From assembly GCA_026214975.1 (NCBI GenBank), contig JAOBSW010000683.1, forward strand, positions 18,406 to 82,405: a stretch of DNA of 64,000 nucleotides, given 5' to 3'. How positions within the stretch are numbered: position 1 is the stretch's first letter; each line of letters starts with the position of its first letter. The notes beneath the pieces were generated by a model. That model worked only from the letters and a program-made list of their open reading frames with translations, was not told the DNA's origin and ran no database searches. The stretch is from Gentiana macrophylla (taxonomy: Eukaryota > Streptophyta > Magnoliopsida > Gentianales > Gentianaceae). Shown piece after piece: positions 27,764 through 40,065 of this stretch. The translations under genes were made by a program, and so were the position numbers.

Positions 27764-29700
27764 TTTGATCGTCATCCGAGCAAAAATAAGTAGTAATAAA
27801 AGATAATATAATTGATCAGATTATAATTTTTAATGTAATTTATATTGTCAATATTATAAATATATTACTTATTCTAATTTAAAATTGTAAGAAGACAGAA
27901 AGTGTATATAACTTAAATAACTTAAACATTAAATATTATTTAGATGAAATTGTACATGTAATACTTAATAAGTATAAATAAAATATTAGAATTATTTTTA
28001 ATCACAACTATTATGAAATTCTGGAATCGGAAACTTGGTCAGGTAGTCGACAAAAATGGCTTATAAAGTTTAGGCTCGGGATGTTGGTTAATCGGAAAAG
28101 CGAAATCAAAAAAAGAAAGAGGCAAGTAAATGCGTCACTACATCTTCGTATTCTTGATAAAAAATAATCATCGATTAATAGCATCCTCTTTTATTCCCTC
28201 TATTTTTCAGATTTTTCTCTTTTTTTCAATCAAGAACTAAAAGCGTGAGTGTGTGTAGAAAATCAAACTTACAAGCATTGCTTCATCAAGATTGATCGGA
28301 GTACTACTCTTTCGATCGAAAATTACAAGTCCGGTTTCCTTAAACTTGTAATCATTCTTGAGATCTTATGATTCGACTTTTTCTATTTCATTCTATGCCT
28401 TCATTCCCAGCAATAGGACATTTCGTGATAATACCCTAGCTGGACTACTATCATCAGCAATCGGAGCTTTTCACCTCATAGTGATATAGGACATTTCGTG
28501 ATAATACCTACTCACTCAAATCATTGGTAGCTACAACCGATATGTTCTTTTATTAATTTTAATTTATCGATCATGAGATAAGGAAGATACACATTGTTTG
28601 ATTAATTACGTGTAAATATGGTGCCGTTTTTAATTCTTTTAACATATCGAAATCATTACCAAAATCGACTATCTTGCAAGTGTCATGAGGTAAGATCGAA
28701 TATACTAATACTTATCTAATTTTTCCAATCTCAGCATATACCAAAACTTAGCTTTTATATCTTCATCTCTTTTTATAAATGCATTACAAACTTACGGTAT
28801 TTCAAGGAAATGTAGACCAAAATTAGCTAAAGCTTGGTTATTTAATCACAATGACAATTTCGAGTGAGGTCTTGATCACTCTAATCAAAGGTGACGTAAG
28901 AACAAAATTGGAAATTTAGGTAATTTATTTGGCTATAGTTATATTTTGTGGTGCCAAAAATCGACATCCCTAGTCAATTCCAAACTCATAATTCATATTG
29001 AAAGAAAATGATTCTAAAAATTTTACTTATAATTATCAACATACTTATATAATTTCATGAAAACAATATCTAATATTAATTACTTAATTATATAAACTTA
29101 AAATCTCATTAAAATCTAAATTAGACATAAAATATAATTATAATATATCTAATATACTTTACTTAATTAAAAACTTATTCTTCCAAATTATATCATTTTT
29201 TATTCATATTTATATATTAACTACTTAAAATTAAAAATAAGTAATAAAATTTTTGATAATTTTATAATTTATAACTATTTTGAAAATTTTAATGAATTTT
29301 CTAACCTAACTCTCTACTCCTACTTACGAATTGGCATCGTCGATGTTCAATGAGTAGTAAAAGTATGAGTTTGAAAATCAAATTAAAATTATCTATTAAC
29401 GTTATTATTTTAAGTTCATTTTTAGCGTATACTAATTAAATAACAAACAAACTTAAAAAAACCGAAACATATATATATTAAACAAGATAGATTATTACAA
29501 ACTTAAAAGAACAACATAAACTTAACCGAACTAAAAACTTCAAACTTAACCAACTTAACTCATTAAAACTTAAACATTATAAACTAACCACCAACCAACC
29601 ATCTAAATCATGAGCGAACAACCCGGTGTATCAACCGGTAACAATCCAACTCGATTATCTCTGAGCGGAAAAATTTCATCCGTCTCGGCTCTCCCACTCC
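27764..29700 (-). other. Element A, AT-rich non-coding 3' region
   Basis: No coding similarity. Very AT-rich with short direct words such as 'ataggacatttcgtgataat' (near 28427 and 28487). It lies between the second env-like ORF and the polypurine tract. Confidence 0.5.
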
Positions 29701-29795
29701 ACTCGCTTGAGTACAAAGATCGAAATCATCCAAGCATTAGGCATAGGTTCCCCTCACGCCTCTCGTGATTACAAACTCCAACAACATCCTTTGAA

Positions 29796-30424
29796 TCAAA
29801 ATACCCCGATCCACAAATTCACCAAATGCCAAAGCAAAAGTAAAAGCATTTCATTATCACTAAGGCTCCCGAAATCCCAAGTAGGATACACCCTAGAGTT
29901 AATGAAATGTTTCCACGCCTTTAAATGTGGAAGTAAAGCACGTGTAGACATATCGTGATTTGTGTCGAAAAGTGGAAACAGACATTGGAAAGATTCATGG
30001 ACTTTGTTCAAATGATTATACGGATTATCTAATCCCCACTTCATTTCAAAATGTTGTATCGTAACCGGTGGAATTTCGAAAAGTTGGTTGATAATAGTAG
30101 AAGAGAAGGGAACAGCCACTCCTCTTACCGAAACAATTTGAGTGATATCGATCATGGATGTCGTCATTAGAGCGGAATAAAATTCTCGAACTATCGAGAC
30201 ATTTATCCTTCCTCTCGGTGTACTGACGAACTTTTTCCAGCCAAACCCTCGAATAATCGTTTTACCCCATCGATCAATTTTATCGAAATTTAACCCTTTC
30301 TCCAACTGAATTGGAGAATTCGCAAATCGAGGGTGTAAAATGATATTCTCATTAAACTTGAGATTCGGAGCATCCGAGTGTGAGGTTCGTATGAATTGAC
30401 CGATGGAGATGATCGGTTCGACAT
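29796..30424 (-). pseudogene. Env-like ORF Y (putative plant transposon domain)
   Basis: A minus-strand frame begins near ATG 30424. After an early frame slip it reads 'HPRFANSPIQLEKGLNFDKI', 'IVREFYSAL', 'VSVRGVAVPFSSTIINQLFE' and 'WKHFINSRVYPTW'. These are landmarks of the putative plant transposon protein domain carried downstream of pol in Athila-type elements, where it takes the place of an envelope-like gene; its biochemical role is not established. The C-terminal part is lost after 'NEMLLLLLWHLVNLW'. It differs from ORF X upstream, so it is not a simple fresh duplicate. Confidence 0.7.
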
Positions 30425-30591
30425 TTTAAAGCAGATAAAAAATTTAAATTAGAGTTGAAAGTAAAAGATAAGCAGATTGAATGAGATGGTATGAATTACT
30501 TCATGGTTTGTCCTTCCTTTAATAGATAGAAAATTATACATACGTGGATGCATTAGGCGAACTCTAAAATGACTCATCTCTTTTTCCTTCA

Positions 30592-30623
30592 CGGCTCGAG
30601 CGAGTCTAGGCGGACCGGTCCGG
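30592..30623 (-). promoter_or_regulatory. Palindrome pair upstream of env-like ORF Y
   Basis: A perfect 12-bp palindrome CGGACCGGTCCG (30611-30622) lies 8 bp from a weak partner (CGGCTCGAGCG, 30592-30602). It sits about 190 bp upstream of the ORF Y start on the minus strand. No clear TATA follows. Confidence 0.4.
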
Positions 30624-30954
30624 CCTCGGCTTCCTTTTCTGCGAGGGCAGAGGTAAAAGACAATTCGTGTTTTGTTTTTTACTTCACGCGCGTAATACTA
30701 CCTACCTCCTTGAAGATATTTCATAAAGATTCATCTATCTTTATACTAACGGATAAAACGTCACATTATATTTTTGTAAAATAACGTAGTAATGATACAA
30801 AAATTATTTTGAGTTTTTTATAGTTTTTAGAAAAATTAAAACGATTTAGAATGCAAACTATCAAAATAAACGAAAACGAAAACAAACCAATATCTAAATG
30901 ACAAATATCGAATAAAATGTGCAGTAAAAATGTTTAATCAAACATAGTTATGAA

Positions 30955-32420
30955 ATTCAATCTTCTTCATAGTCTTCCTCAAGATCGACTTGAAAGCTTG
31001 AACTCGGAAGCATCGAGAAAGTGGTGGGTGAGCTGTAGTCGTGGTCTGGCCCGAACTATCAAGACCCATCGAACTCATGCCGGTCGTGATGTGTGCAAAC
31101 CAGTGAATCCTCCCCAACTAGACATCATTTGGTCTCACGAACACTGTCGAAAATACACTGTTCCACTAGATTGGCTCCCAAAGGATATGACGATGGATGA
31201 AAGCTCGAAGGTGGTGGAATAGGTGTTACCCAATCTGGTAAGGTATATGGATCTCACTGACAAGGTGGATAGGCAGGATCATAAAAAGTTGGATTACGAA
31301 GCAACTGCTCGTTCCTCCTTAAACCTCTACGAATATCATCACACCACTGCCTATTACTTTTGACATACAAAGCCATGTTGGCTTGACCACGTGCAACGTC
31401 TGACACTAAAGATTGAAACATATCATTTGTGATAGTGTTAGAGAAAGGATTTTGTTGAGGTGACTCGAAAAAGATGGAAAAGAGGAAGAAGATGTGAAAG
31501 CGGGTGGAGCTAGTTGAGTGTGACGACTTCAATCAAAGAGCGTATACTACCATCCGGAAGCCTTGTCAAACTTGGTATAATCAGATTTGCATCGGCCAGG
31601 AGATAACTTGTCATTAAGCGGAGGTGGTACTCCCACCCTACGACATAAATGCGAGATAAAACAAGGGAAATGCAGATGACTCCTGATGCAGCGATGACAA
31701 TACTTTCAAAAATTCTTTTAAACATGACCTTTCCAACATCCACTTTAACATCATTTACCATCGCCCAAGCGATACAAACATCTTCCTTTCCATACGCAGT
31801 ATGTTTACTAGAAGGGTAGAGAGTATGGCTAATAAATCTTTTAATCGCCCTTAAACCTCTAATACACCTCCCGTAGTTAAACCGATGCTCAACCCCTTTG
31901 GCGGTTGGGTCAAAAGCATCTTGAGCTCTCGAGGCGATCTGTTCAAAGCTTCTTTGGATCATCTAGATTCCAAACTACCTGTAATCCTCCTCATCAGGAA
32001 AAACTTCAACTCCAAGAATTGCATTGATAACCAGGGGTTAAAAGGAATATTTATGGCTCTTAGGGTGCAGTTTGCGACTTAGTCACTCATCTTGTGACAA
32101 TGTAGATAAAGCCGAATAAAACTCGACTACTAAAGTCGTATTAATCTCCCTTCTCTTCTAGTGCTAGTTTAACCACCTGCATCGTTTTCTAAAGATATCT
32201 TTAACTTCATCACCTAAGTCATCCAAGTCTAAACCTTTTCAACCAACACATCACATTTACTATAAATTCTCTCATACGCTTTCTTAGCCTCGGTGATCTT
32301 TGTTTTCTCAAAGCTTACGGCTTCCTCTTGAGATGATAAAATTATTGTGCCTACTACGGAGTTGATATAGGAATGTTTGATTTTCTTTTCTTAGAGATTC
32401 TCTCTACTCGACTCGGCCAT
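30955..32420 (-). pseudogene. Env-like ORF X (putative plant transposon domain)
   Basis: The start ATG is at 32420 ('MAESSREN'), directly after an acceptor-like TCGTAG. Frames then read 'FEKTKITEAKKAYERIYS', 'VVEFYSAL', 'LRAIKRFISHTLYPSSKHTA' and 'CIAWAMVNDVKVDVGKVMF' (31962-31510), and then 'MFQSLVSDVARGQANMALY' (31532-31254). The C terminus is acidic near 30960 ('QVDLEEDYEED'). The 'LYPSSKH' and 'DVG' landmarks match the same plant transposon domain as ORF Y. Several frameshifts are present. Two such ORFs in tandem in one element is unusual. Confidence 0.7.
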
Positions 32421-32860
32421 TCTACGATATTGGTAAAGCCGATCAACAACAAAAAAACAACAAAAACAACAAAAATAAAAATGTCACAACACACTCAAAA
32501 ATCAAAACAGTTGAAAGTAATCTAAAACTTATGAAAATACGAAATTGATAACTAAATAAACTAAATAATACCTTAATATGAAGAAAAGCTGTTGAAAGTA
32601 GGCCGGAAAAGTTGTTAAAGTCGCGGAAAAAATGTAGCTTGTTTTTTATCATTTTTGAATTTTGTAACTTTTGTGTATAAGAGAAGAGATGAAAAGAGGA
32701 AGAAATCAAGTAGTGGTAGTGTGTGAGGTGAATTTTGTGGAAGAATTGATAAAAATTTTCGAGTGGTGGGGTTTGGTGTGGGAAGTGCTGTTTTTGCAAA
32801 ATTAGGGGAAGAAGAAGAAGAAGAAAAGAAGGGTCCCCGTCCTTTTTTATGATTTTAGAC
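32421..32860 (-). other. Leader of env-like ORF X with possible intron
   Basis: Read on the minus strand, a CT-rich stretch resembling a plant 5' UTR (about 32830-32690) is followed by a possible donor (AAG/GTATTA near 32570) and an acceptor TCGTAG just before the ORF X ATG. The open frame 32799-32443 spans it but has no recognisable domain. The intron is inference. Confidence 0.35.
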
Positions 32861-32893
32861 CCGGACGGTCCGGGTTAAAGGCGGATCGGTCCG
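32840..32893 (-). promoter_or_regulatory. Palindrome pair and TATA-like box upstream of env-like ORF X
   Basis: CGGATCGGTCCG (32882-32893) and CCCGGACGGTCCGGG (32860-32874) have centres about 21 bp apart. On the minus strand they are followed about 11 bp later by CATAAAAAA (about 32848-32840). This mirrors the LTR promoter arrangement and suggests a dedicated promoter for ORF X. Confidence 0.45.
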
Positions 32894-33839
32894 TGTTCAT
32901 TTTTTTCTTTTTCCGATTTTTATGATTTTTGATTAAAACTTATAAAAATTCTAATACAACAATTAAAATCTTAAAGATAAGTTTATAATAATTTTAAAAC
33001 TTAATAAAATCTTAAAAATAAAATTTGAAGGAAATTTTATAATTTTATAAAAATTTCTAAAATTTAATAAAATCTTTATAACACTTTATTAAAAGCTTAT
33101 AAAAATTTACTAAATTTATATCAACTCTTATAAAACATCTAAATAAAGACTAAAAGAAAAACTTTTATAAAACTTTTATAAAACTCCTCAAATTTCATAA
33201 AGATCCAATTTTATAAAATTTTGAAGTTATCTGAAAATTTTATAAAATAAAACATAAGAAAAGACTCTAAAACTTAAGGGTTCACGATTCTTGATTTCTA
33301 AATTTTCAGAGTTACGATATAACGCTTCAATCAACCTAACTCCTAAAAGCGAAGCATTTGAATTATCTCTCGGAATTCCATCGGGATTTTCGGATAACCA
33401 CCTGTCGTTCCTTCCTAACAATATTCAAACACTCATCACAGGATTTGGTTGTGTTTTTCCCTGACGTCCAACATGTTCACTTTTTCCACAGTCTGCATCT
33501 CATCGAAACTTTGCCCTTCTTTTATCGCACTCCTTGATGTTCCATTACAAACTTCTCTCAATCTAATCTCTCTCAACAATTTCTTGTTTTGTTCAAAAAC
33601 TAAAAACATAGAAAACGCGACATCTTTATCAAGGCCTAATTTTAAAAGTAAAACAAAACTCTAATCTATCTAAAAATGCATCCAGTTCTTTTACGTCTAT
33701 CCGGTAAAAAGCGAAAATAGTTTAAACATAAACAAAAACACGAGAAAAGTAGAGTAAAGATAGATAGCACACTAGTATTCGGTGATTTGGTTTCTCTGCT
33801 TTTCGAGTTCTTTTGTTTTTACGCTTTTTCAATTTGTCG
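32894..33839 (-). other. Element A, AT-rich spacer between integrase and env-like region
   Basis: Low-complexity 'tttataaaa' and 'ttaataaaatc' repeats at 32940-33240, then sequence matching element B downstream of its integrase (B 63410-63860). No coding domain is seen; the 33421-33227 open frame is shared with B but has no recognised motif. Confidence 0.5.
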
Positions 33840-35250
33840 GGGATCAATCAATGTCATTACTTCTTAACTTTCGGTGTGATTCCTTCTCCTCCACAAACAA
33901 CTTTACTCTGTGGCCATTGGCTATAAAGTTGTATTTCCATCGATTAGTTCAATGACTCATTTGTAAACCCGTGTTACTTTAAATGGACTGTCCATCTTGA
34001 TTTAAGCTTACACGGAAACAACTTTAAGCGTGAATTGTACAAAAGCACTCGATCACCTACATGGAACTCACGTTTAAAGATTCTCTTATCATGGAAAGAT
34101 TTCGTGCGTTCCTTGTAGATTCGAGCATTTTCATAAGAATCGAGGCGAAATTCTTCTAGTTACATTAATTGAAGCAATCTATGATCACCGATGACCTTAG
34201 GATCAAAATTCAGAAATCTAATAGCCCGAAGGCTCGGTGTTCTAACTCAACCTAGGAGATGACAAGACTTACCAAAGACTAGCTTATAGGAGAACAACCA
34301 ATTGGTGTTTTAAAAGTACATTCTATATGCCCGTAATGCATCATCTAATTTAAGCGCCCGATTTTTTACGATTCGATTCACTTTGTTTTCTCCACGATTC
34401 TTTTGATCTCTATTTGACACCTCTGCACTGTCCCTTTGGTTTGCGGATGATAGGCGTTCTAACTTATGCGTTACACCATATTTTTCAACTATCTTAGTAA
34501 ATGGTCTATTACAAAGTGTGACCTCTATCACTAATGATTGCCCACGGAATGCCATATCACGGTAAATATATTCTTTTAAGAAATCTTATGACAACTTTGG
34601 TATCATTAGTTGGAAGAGCTTCAAATTTTCTACCCATTTTTGAGACATAATCTACCATTACAAGAATAAATCTTTTCCAAAAGATATAGGAAAGGTCCAT
34701 GAAATCTATACCCCAAACATCAAATAACTCACATTCTAAAATAGGTTGCATAGGCATTTCATGTTTTTAGATACATTTCCCCATTTTTGACAAGATTCAC
34801 AAGATTTAACATATTTATCGCATCTCTATATAGTGTAGGCCAATAAAAACCACATTCTAAAACTTTAAAAGCGGTTTTCCAACCTCCATGATGACCTCGC
34901 CTCACGATCATGACAAAATGACAAAATACTTAAAATTTCATTATCAGGCACACATTTTACGATTATCCCATCCGAACATTTACGGAAAAGGTGCAGTTCT
35001 TCCCGAGTAATAAAATTTTAAGTCATAAAAGAACTTCTTTACCATTTGCCAAGTCCAATGAGACGGAATATAATCACGAGTTAAGTAATTAATGATATCT
35101 CCAAACCAAGGTGACATTTCCTTAGAAGGAATTCTATTCTTTAATAAGCTGCATGGTTGAAGGAGTATCTATTCTAAACAATTGTTCATCAGGAAATGAA
35201 TCTTTAATTTCAATTCCTATTTCTTCACCATTTTCCATTCTACTTAGATG
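33840..35250 (-). pseudogene. Element A integrase
   Basis: Minus-strand frames carry 'MPMQPILECELFDVWGIDFM' (34757 on), 'FEALPTNDTKVVIRFLKR' and 'KLDDALRAYRMYF' (ending 34310). C-terminal words follow to about 33850 in shifting frames. The first catalytic Asp (GIDF) is present. The zinc-binding N-terminal part lies near 34770-34930 in mixed frames. Multiple frameshifts make it non-functional as read. Confidence 0.8.
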
Positions 35251-36640
35251 ATCTGCTACTACATTCTCACTTCCTTTTTATCTTTAATTTCAATATCAAA
35301 TTCTTGAAGTAAGAGAATCCATCTAAGAAGACGAGGTTTAGCATCTTTCTTACTCAGTAAATACTTGATCTTTGAATAGTACGTATAAATTATTACCTTA
35401 GAACCAACAATATATGATGAAACTTATCTAAGGAAAAATTACATTATGAGTTCTTTTCTGTAGTTGCATAATTAAGTTGAGTGCGTTTAGTGTGTGGGAT
35501 GCATAGTAAATAGCTTTGAGAATTTTGTTATATCTTTGACCTAAAGCTGCTCCTCTGACTAAATCACTTGCATCACACATAATCTCAAATGGCAAACTCA
35601 ATGCGGTGCTACTAACACTAGTGCGATAGTCAACCTCGCTTTTAAGGTGCGAAAGGCTTCCATACATTTACTATCAAAGTTAAAAGGCACTTCCTTTTCA
35701 AGTAAATGACTTAGAGGCTTTGCTATTTTTGAAAAATCTGCAATGAACCTTCTATAAAATCTGCATGTCCAAGAAATCCTCTTAGGGTTCTTAAATTAAG
35801 CGAGTGGAGGTAACTTTTCAATTACTTCGACTTTAGCTTTATCAACTTCAATACTTTCTTGAGAGATTCTATGACCTAAAACAATTCCTTCCACGATACC
35901 ATTAGATGACATTTTTCCCGATTTAGTACTAGATTGGTATCTTCACAGCGTTGTAACACTCGTTCTAAGTGTAACAAACAAATATCGAATGAATCTCCGT
36001 AAACACTAAAGTCGTCCATAAAAATTTCTAAGAATTTCTCAACCATATCAATAAATATAGCCATCATACACCTTTGAAAGCGTATTTGGTGCATTACATA
36101 AACCAAGCGGCATTCTTTTATAAGCAAAAGTTCCATAAGGACAAGTGAAAGTAGTTTTTCTCTATCTCTGCTTTGCAATGAATATACGTAAATATCACGA
36201 ATAACCATCTAAGAAAGCGATAATACTTATGTCCACTTAAGCGTTCCAACATTTGAACTATGAATGGAAGTGGATGATGATCTTTCTTAGTATGATCATT
36301 TAGTTTTCTAAAATCAATGCACATTCGATAACCTGTAATCTCTCTTGTCGGAATCCATTCGTTCCTTTCATTCTCTTTCACTGTGAAACCTCCTTTCTTT
36401 GGTACTACTTGAGTTGGACTAACCCATTCACTATCTGATATGGGAAAAATTATCCCCATTTCTAATAGCTTAATGACCTCTTTCTTAACAATTGACTGCA
36501 AATTTGGGTTGGCGGCGTTGCGGTTGAATACAAGGTTTAGCCTCTTCCTTGAGAATTATCTTATGAGCGTAAATCTCGGAGGCTAATACCTCGAATATCG
36601 GCAATTTGTCCATCCAAAAGCTTTCTTATGCTTTTTCAAC
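35251..36640 (-). pseudogene. Element A reverse transcriptase and RNase H
   Basis: RT words are 'VKKEVIKLLEMGIIFPISDS' and 'SEWVSPTQVVPKKGGF' (36501 on), 'ITGYRMCIDFRKLNDH', 'RCMMAIFIDMVEKFLEIFMD' and 'DFSVYG' (36208-35876), so the catalytic MDD is retained. RNase H words follow at 35667-35428 ('PFEIMCDASDLVRGAALGQ', 'KAIYYASHTLN'). The frame breaks near 36118-36208 and again after 35876. The sequence closely parallels element B. Confidence 0.85.
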
Positions 36641-36749
36641 ATTCTAAGTAATTGATCTTCTTGATGCTCATTTAAAGATGATGAAATAATAAGCGGTAAT
36701 ATATTATTAGTTTCAAGAAAAGCATACTTGATTTAAAGGTAACGGTTTC

Positions 36750-37976
36750 AATTCAGATTCTTAGGTGGATCTTCCGGTGATAGTTTAAGGCCGGTCCTTC
36801 TAGTTCTAATTCCAAATACTTATGCCATGATGGTTTAAAAGTAAAACTTCCTTTATCTAGAGAAAGAATTATCTCTTTCATTTCGGTGTCTTTCTCATCT
36901 TCCTTATAGATAGACAGAGTTAAACATTCTTCTAATCTGTCTTCAAAAGTTGGTAACTGATTATCATAGACAGAATGAATATCTTCTATAAAAGAACATG
37001 ATTCTGGTAATCTATATGGATGGTTCATAACTTTGAAAATATTGAAAGTAACTTCATCTTCATTGACTCTCGAATTAACTCTCCTTTACGGACATCTATT
37101 AAAGTTCTTCTGTAGCTAGAAATGGTCGACCTAAGATAAGTGGCGCTGAATATCCTTCTTCCATTTCCATAACTACAAAGTCTCTTTGGAAAATAAAACT
37201 TGTCTACTTTAACCAATACGTCCTCAATAATTCCTTTAGGGTATTTAATCGATCTATCTCGCCATCTGCAGAGTCATTTCGATTTTAAGTAAGCTTTCCT
37301 ATGCCTAGCTTTTTATAATCCTCATAAGACATGAGATTTATACTAGCTCAAGATCACATAAGACCTTTTTAAAAGAAATCCTCCAATTTCACATGGAATG
37401 GTAAAACTTCCAGGATCTTTCAGTTTAGGTGGTAACTTATCTTGCAAAGCTGCAGAACATTCTTCATTTAGGCATATATTCTCATATTCCTCTAATTTTT
37501 TCTTGTTTGATGAATATCTTTGAAACTTTCCATAAGCGAGGCATACTAATTAGAGCTTTGATAATGGGGATATTAACATGAATATGACGAAAAGTATTAA
37601 GGAAACGAGCATACTTCTGATCAGTTTTAATCTTTTTAATTTGATCATTAGGTGGGTAAGGTAAAGATTCTAAATCAATAACCTTTGATCCCAAAGTCAT
37701 TTTCTCTTTTCCTTTTTCCTTAAACTTTTGAGTATTACTTGATCGCCAAGTATCAGGTTCTTGATTTTTTTCTTTTAAAGCATTCCCTGAATCAATCTCT
37801 ACTTCAGATTCCTTCAGTTCTTCTTGTTTTTCATCCTTGTTTTCATTATCCTCTATTCTAACATGTTCCTTGAATAAACTCCTTAAATCTTTATCCATGG
37901 GATCCTTCAAAATCCTAGGGAATTTTACCCATTTTTCACCTTCATTCTCAGGTTCCAAACTTCTATTCCTTTTCAA
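36750..37976 (-). pseudogene. Element A protease region and gag-pol linker
   Basis: The acidic linker (37976-37482: 'RILKDPMDKDLRSLFKEHVR', 'IDLESLPYPPNDQIKKIK') leads into a retropepsin-like segment near 37370-37050. The expected 'CDLGASINLM' is broken in A by a lost G (near 37348) but intact in B. A further conserved block at 37028-36753 ('NHPYRLPESCSFIEDIHSVY') joins protease to RT. Frame changes are frequent. Confidence 0.7.
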
Positions 37977-38399
37977 GAAATTCTCTATAATTTCTTCTTC
38001 CTCATCAGTGAATTCAATTTCATCTTTAGTTTCATCATTTTTTCCATCTAAATCATTTTCTACTTCATTATTTCCGAAGTTTTACGCTCCATTATTACCA
38101 CAGAGTTTTCTACTTCTCGTAACTACAACATTTACCTCTCTTGGGTTTCTTTCGGTGTTGCTTGGTAATCCCCGAGAAGTCTCATCATTATTACGTTCAC
38201 CTTCCCTACTCAATTGATCTTCCATATTCCTCAATGAGGCTTCTATTGTTCTCATTCTCAGTATCATGTCCACTCATAGATGTTTTCATTGTACTCAAAT
38301 CCTTAGAAACTGTACCAATAGAAGTCATCATTGTTTCCATATTCTTAGCTTGAGTAGATACTACACCCATCATATTTTCCATTAGTTTTTCCCATTTTT

Positions 38400-39795
38400 C
38401 AACTCCTTCTGCGAGTTGAGTTGAACTTTGAGTTCTTGGTATACTTTGAGTGGTATGTTGAGGATAGGATCTAGGTAATGATTGTAAATTCGATTAGATG
38501 TATTTTCTTGATAAACTTGATTATTAGACATATTCCTATATGGGAATTTGGATATGGCGGTTGTCCTTGCTTACTAGGGTTTTCGGACCATCGATAAGTG
38601 GGGTGATCTCTTCTAATAGCATTAAGCGAGTTTGAGTATGCATTGTTCGAATTCTATCTTCTTTGAAGAAAACTCACCTCCTCTCTTGAATATCTGTTGG
38701 TTCTTCAATCCCTATTGACATATTATCTGATTTGAGTATTCGGTTGGTGTACTATTCTCTGAACTTTGGTTTTGTTAGATTGTAGGCCATCAAATTTCCT
38801 ACTCAAATTTTCTAAATGTGCTAGAACTTCCGTATTAGATGTACATTCTCTGCAAAAGCTACTTTTTCGGTGCTAGAACCGGTTTCCACATACATTATTT
38901 TGGAAATCGTTTCTATAGCATCGTAAACTATTTGAGCTTCACTCATCATTAAAGAGCCACCACATGCATGATCTACATCCATACGTGAATCTTTTCTTAA
39001 TTTCTGACGAAGAGTTGAATTTGCATATCTAAGAAATAACCATGGTCGGGACAAGCTCTTAACAATTTTTTAAATCTTTCCCGAGGCATTCCCAAGCGTT
39101 TCTTGAGATCCTTGTCTAAAGTTAGCAACCTCGACTTTTAATTCCAAATTTCGTCAGAGTGAAATATTGTTTGAAATTCAGTTTGAATCTCCTCCCAACT
39201 TGTAAGTGAATGATGTGGAAGAGACATAAACCAATCTCGGGCTCGTCCCTTTTAGAGAAAAGGAAACATAGTCATCCTCGTTAATTCCTTATGAGCACCT
39301 TGACTTTTGGCGTATTGCATGATTCTTCAAAAGATAGAGATGATGATGTGGATCTTCATCATCCTCTCCTAAGAATTGGGCTCTTGCGTCAATTAAACCA
39401 AAAGGATGAGATTTAATTTCGAAATTGTTTGCTCCTTCATTGGGTAAAAGTATGGGATTATTAGTCTGGTTTCTTCTTATGGTTTGATCACAGATAGGTC
39501 TCGGGTTTGGTGGGTTATTACGATTATTCTGGTTCCGATTCTGATTATTTCTATTATTATGATTATTATTATTAGGGTTAACAGGGTTTTGTCCATGCCC
39601 TGGAGCATGATCTAGCCTCTGTTCATTTGTTTCATCACTAGTTTCAGCCATTCTCGTATTTTTGTTTGAAGATGATTCTTGGTCAAGATTTCCCTGACTA
39701 GTATGACCGCGTTTACTCTCTACTCTTAACTGCCTTTCGTAAGTGTTTATGTCAGGCTTATAAGGAGTGAGTGGGGCCTTACCGCTTCTGGTCAT
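38400..39795 (-). pseudogene. Element A gag
   Basis: The ATG at 39795 gives 'MTRSGKAPLTPYKPDINTYE'. A long Asn/Arg-rich tract follows (39640-39480), then 'HPFGLIDARAQFLGEDDEDP' and the retrotransposon gag core in shifted frames (39300-39050: 'KGRARDWFMSLPHHS', 'SRPWLFLRYANSTLR'). It starts about 180 bp after the primer-binding site, as expected. Frameshifts near 39290, 39060 and 38820 interrupt it. Confidence 0.8.
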
Positions 39796-39976
39796 CAACT
39801 AAAAAAAATAGAAAAATGCTCGATTTTTATAGAAAAAGAAAATTGGTAACTAAAAGAAAGTAGATACCAACGAAAAATAAAATAGAAATGAGATAAGAAA
39901 AAGTGTTGATTTATTCTCGAGAATTTTGAGCTAATACAAGTAGTAACCATAGACACAAAGAAAGAAATTAGCGACG

Positions 39977-39994
39977 TTCCCCGGCAACGGCGCC
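39977..39994 (-). other. Element A primer-binding site (tRNA-Asp)
   Basis: Minus-strand TGGCGCCGTTGCCGGGGA is an 18-base match to the complement of the plant tRNA-Asp 3' end, the primer site used by Athila-type elements. It lies about 70 bp inside the LTR boundary defined by comparing the two LTR copies. Confidence 0.9.
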
Positions 39995-40065
39995 AGAAAT
40001 CTGACAGCTGCCTTTCGTAGTGCTAAACCAGTCCTTAACCGACAGTGTATCGGGTCAAACTGTAG

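Noticed and set aside
30950..31222. 90-residue plus-strand ORF
   Set aside because: Antisense shadow of env-like ORF X of element A.
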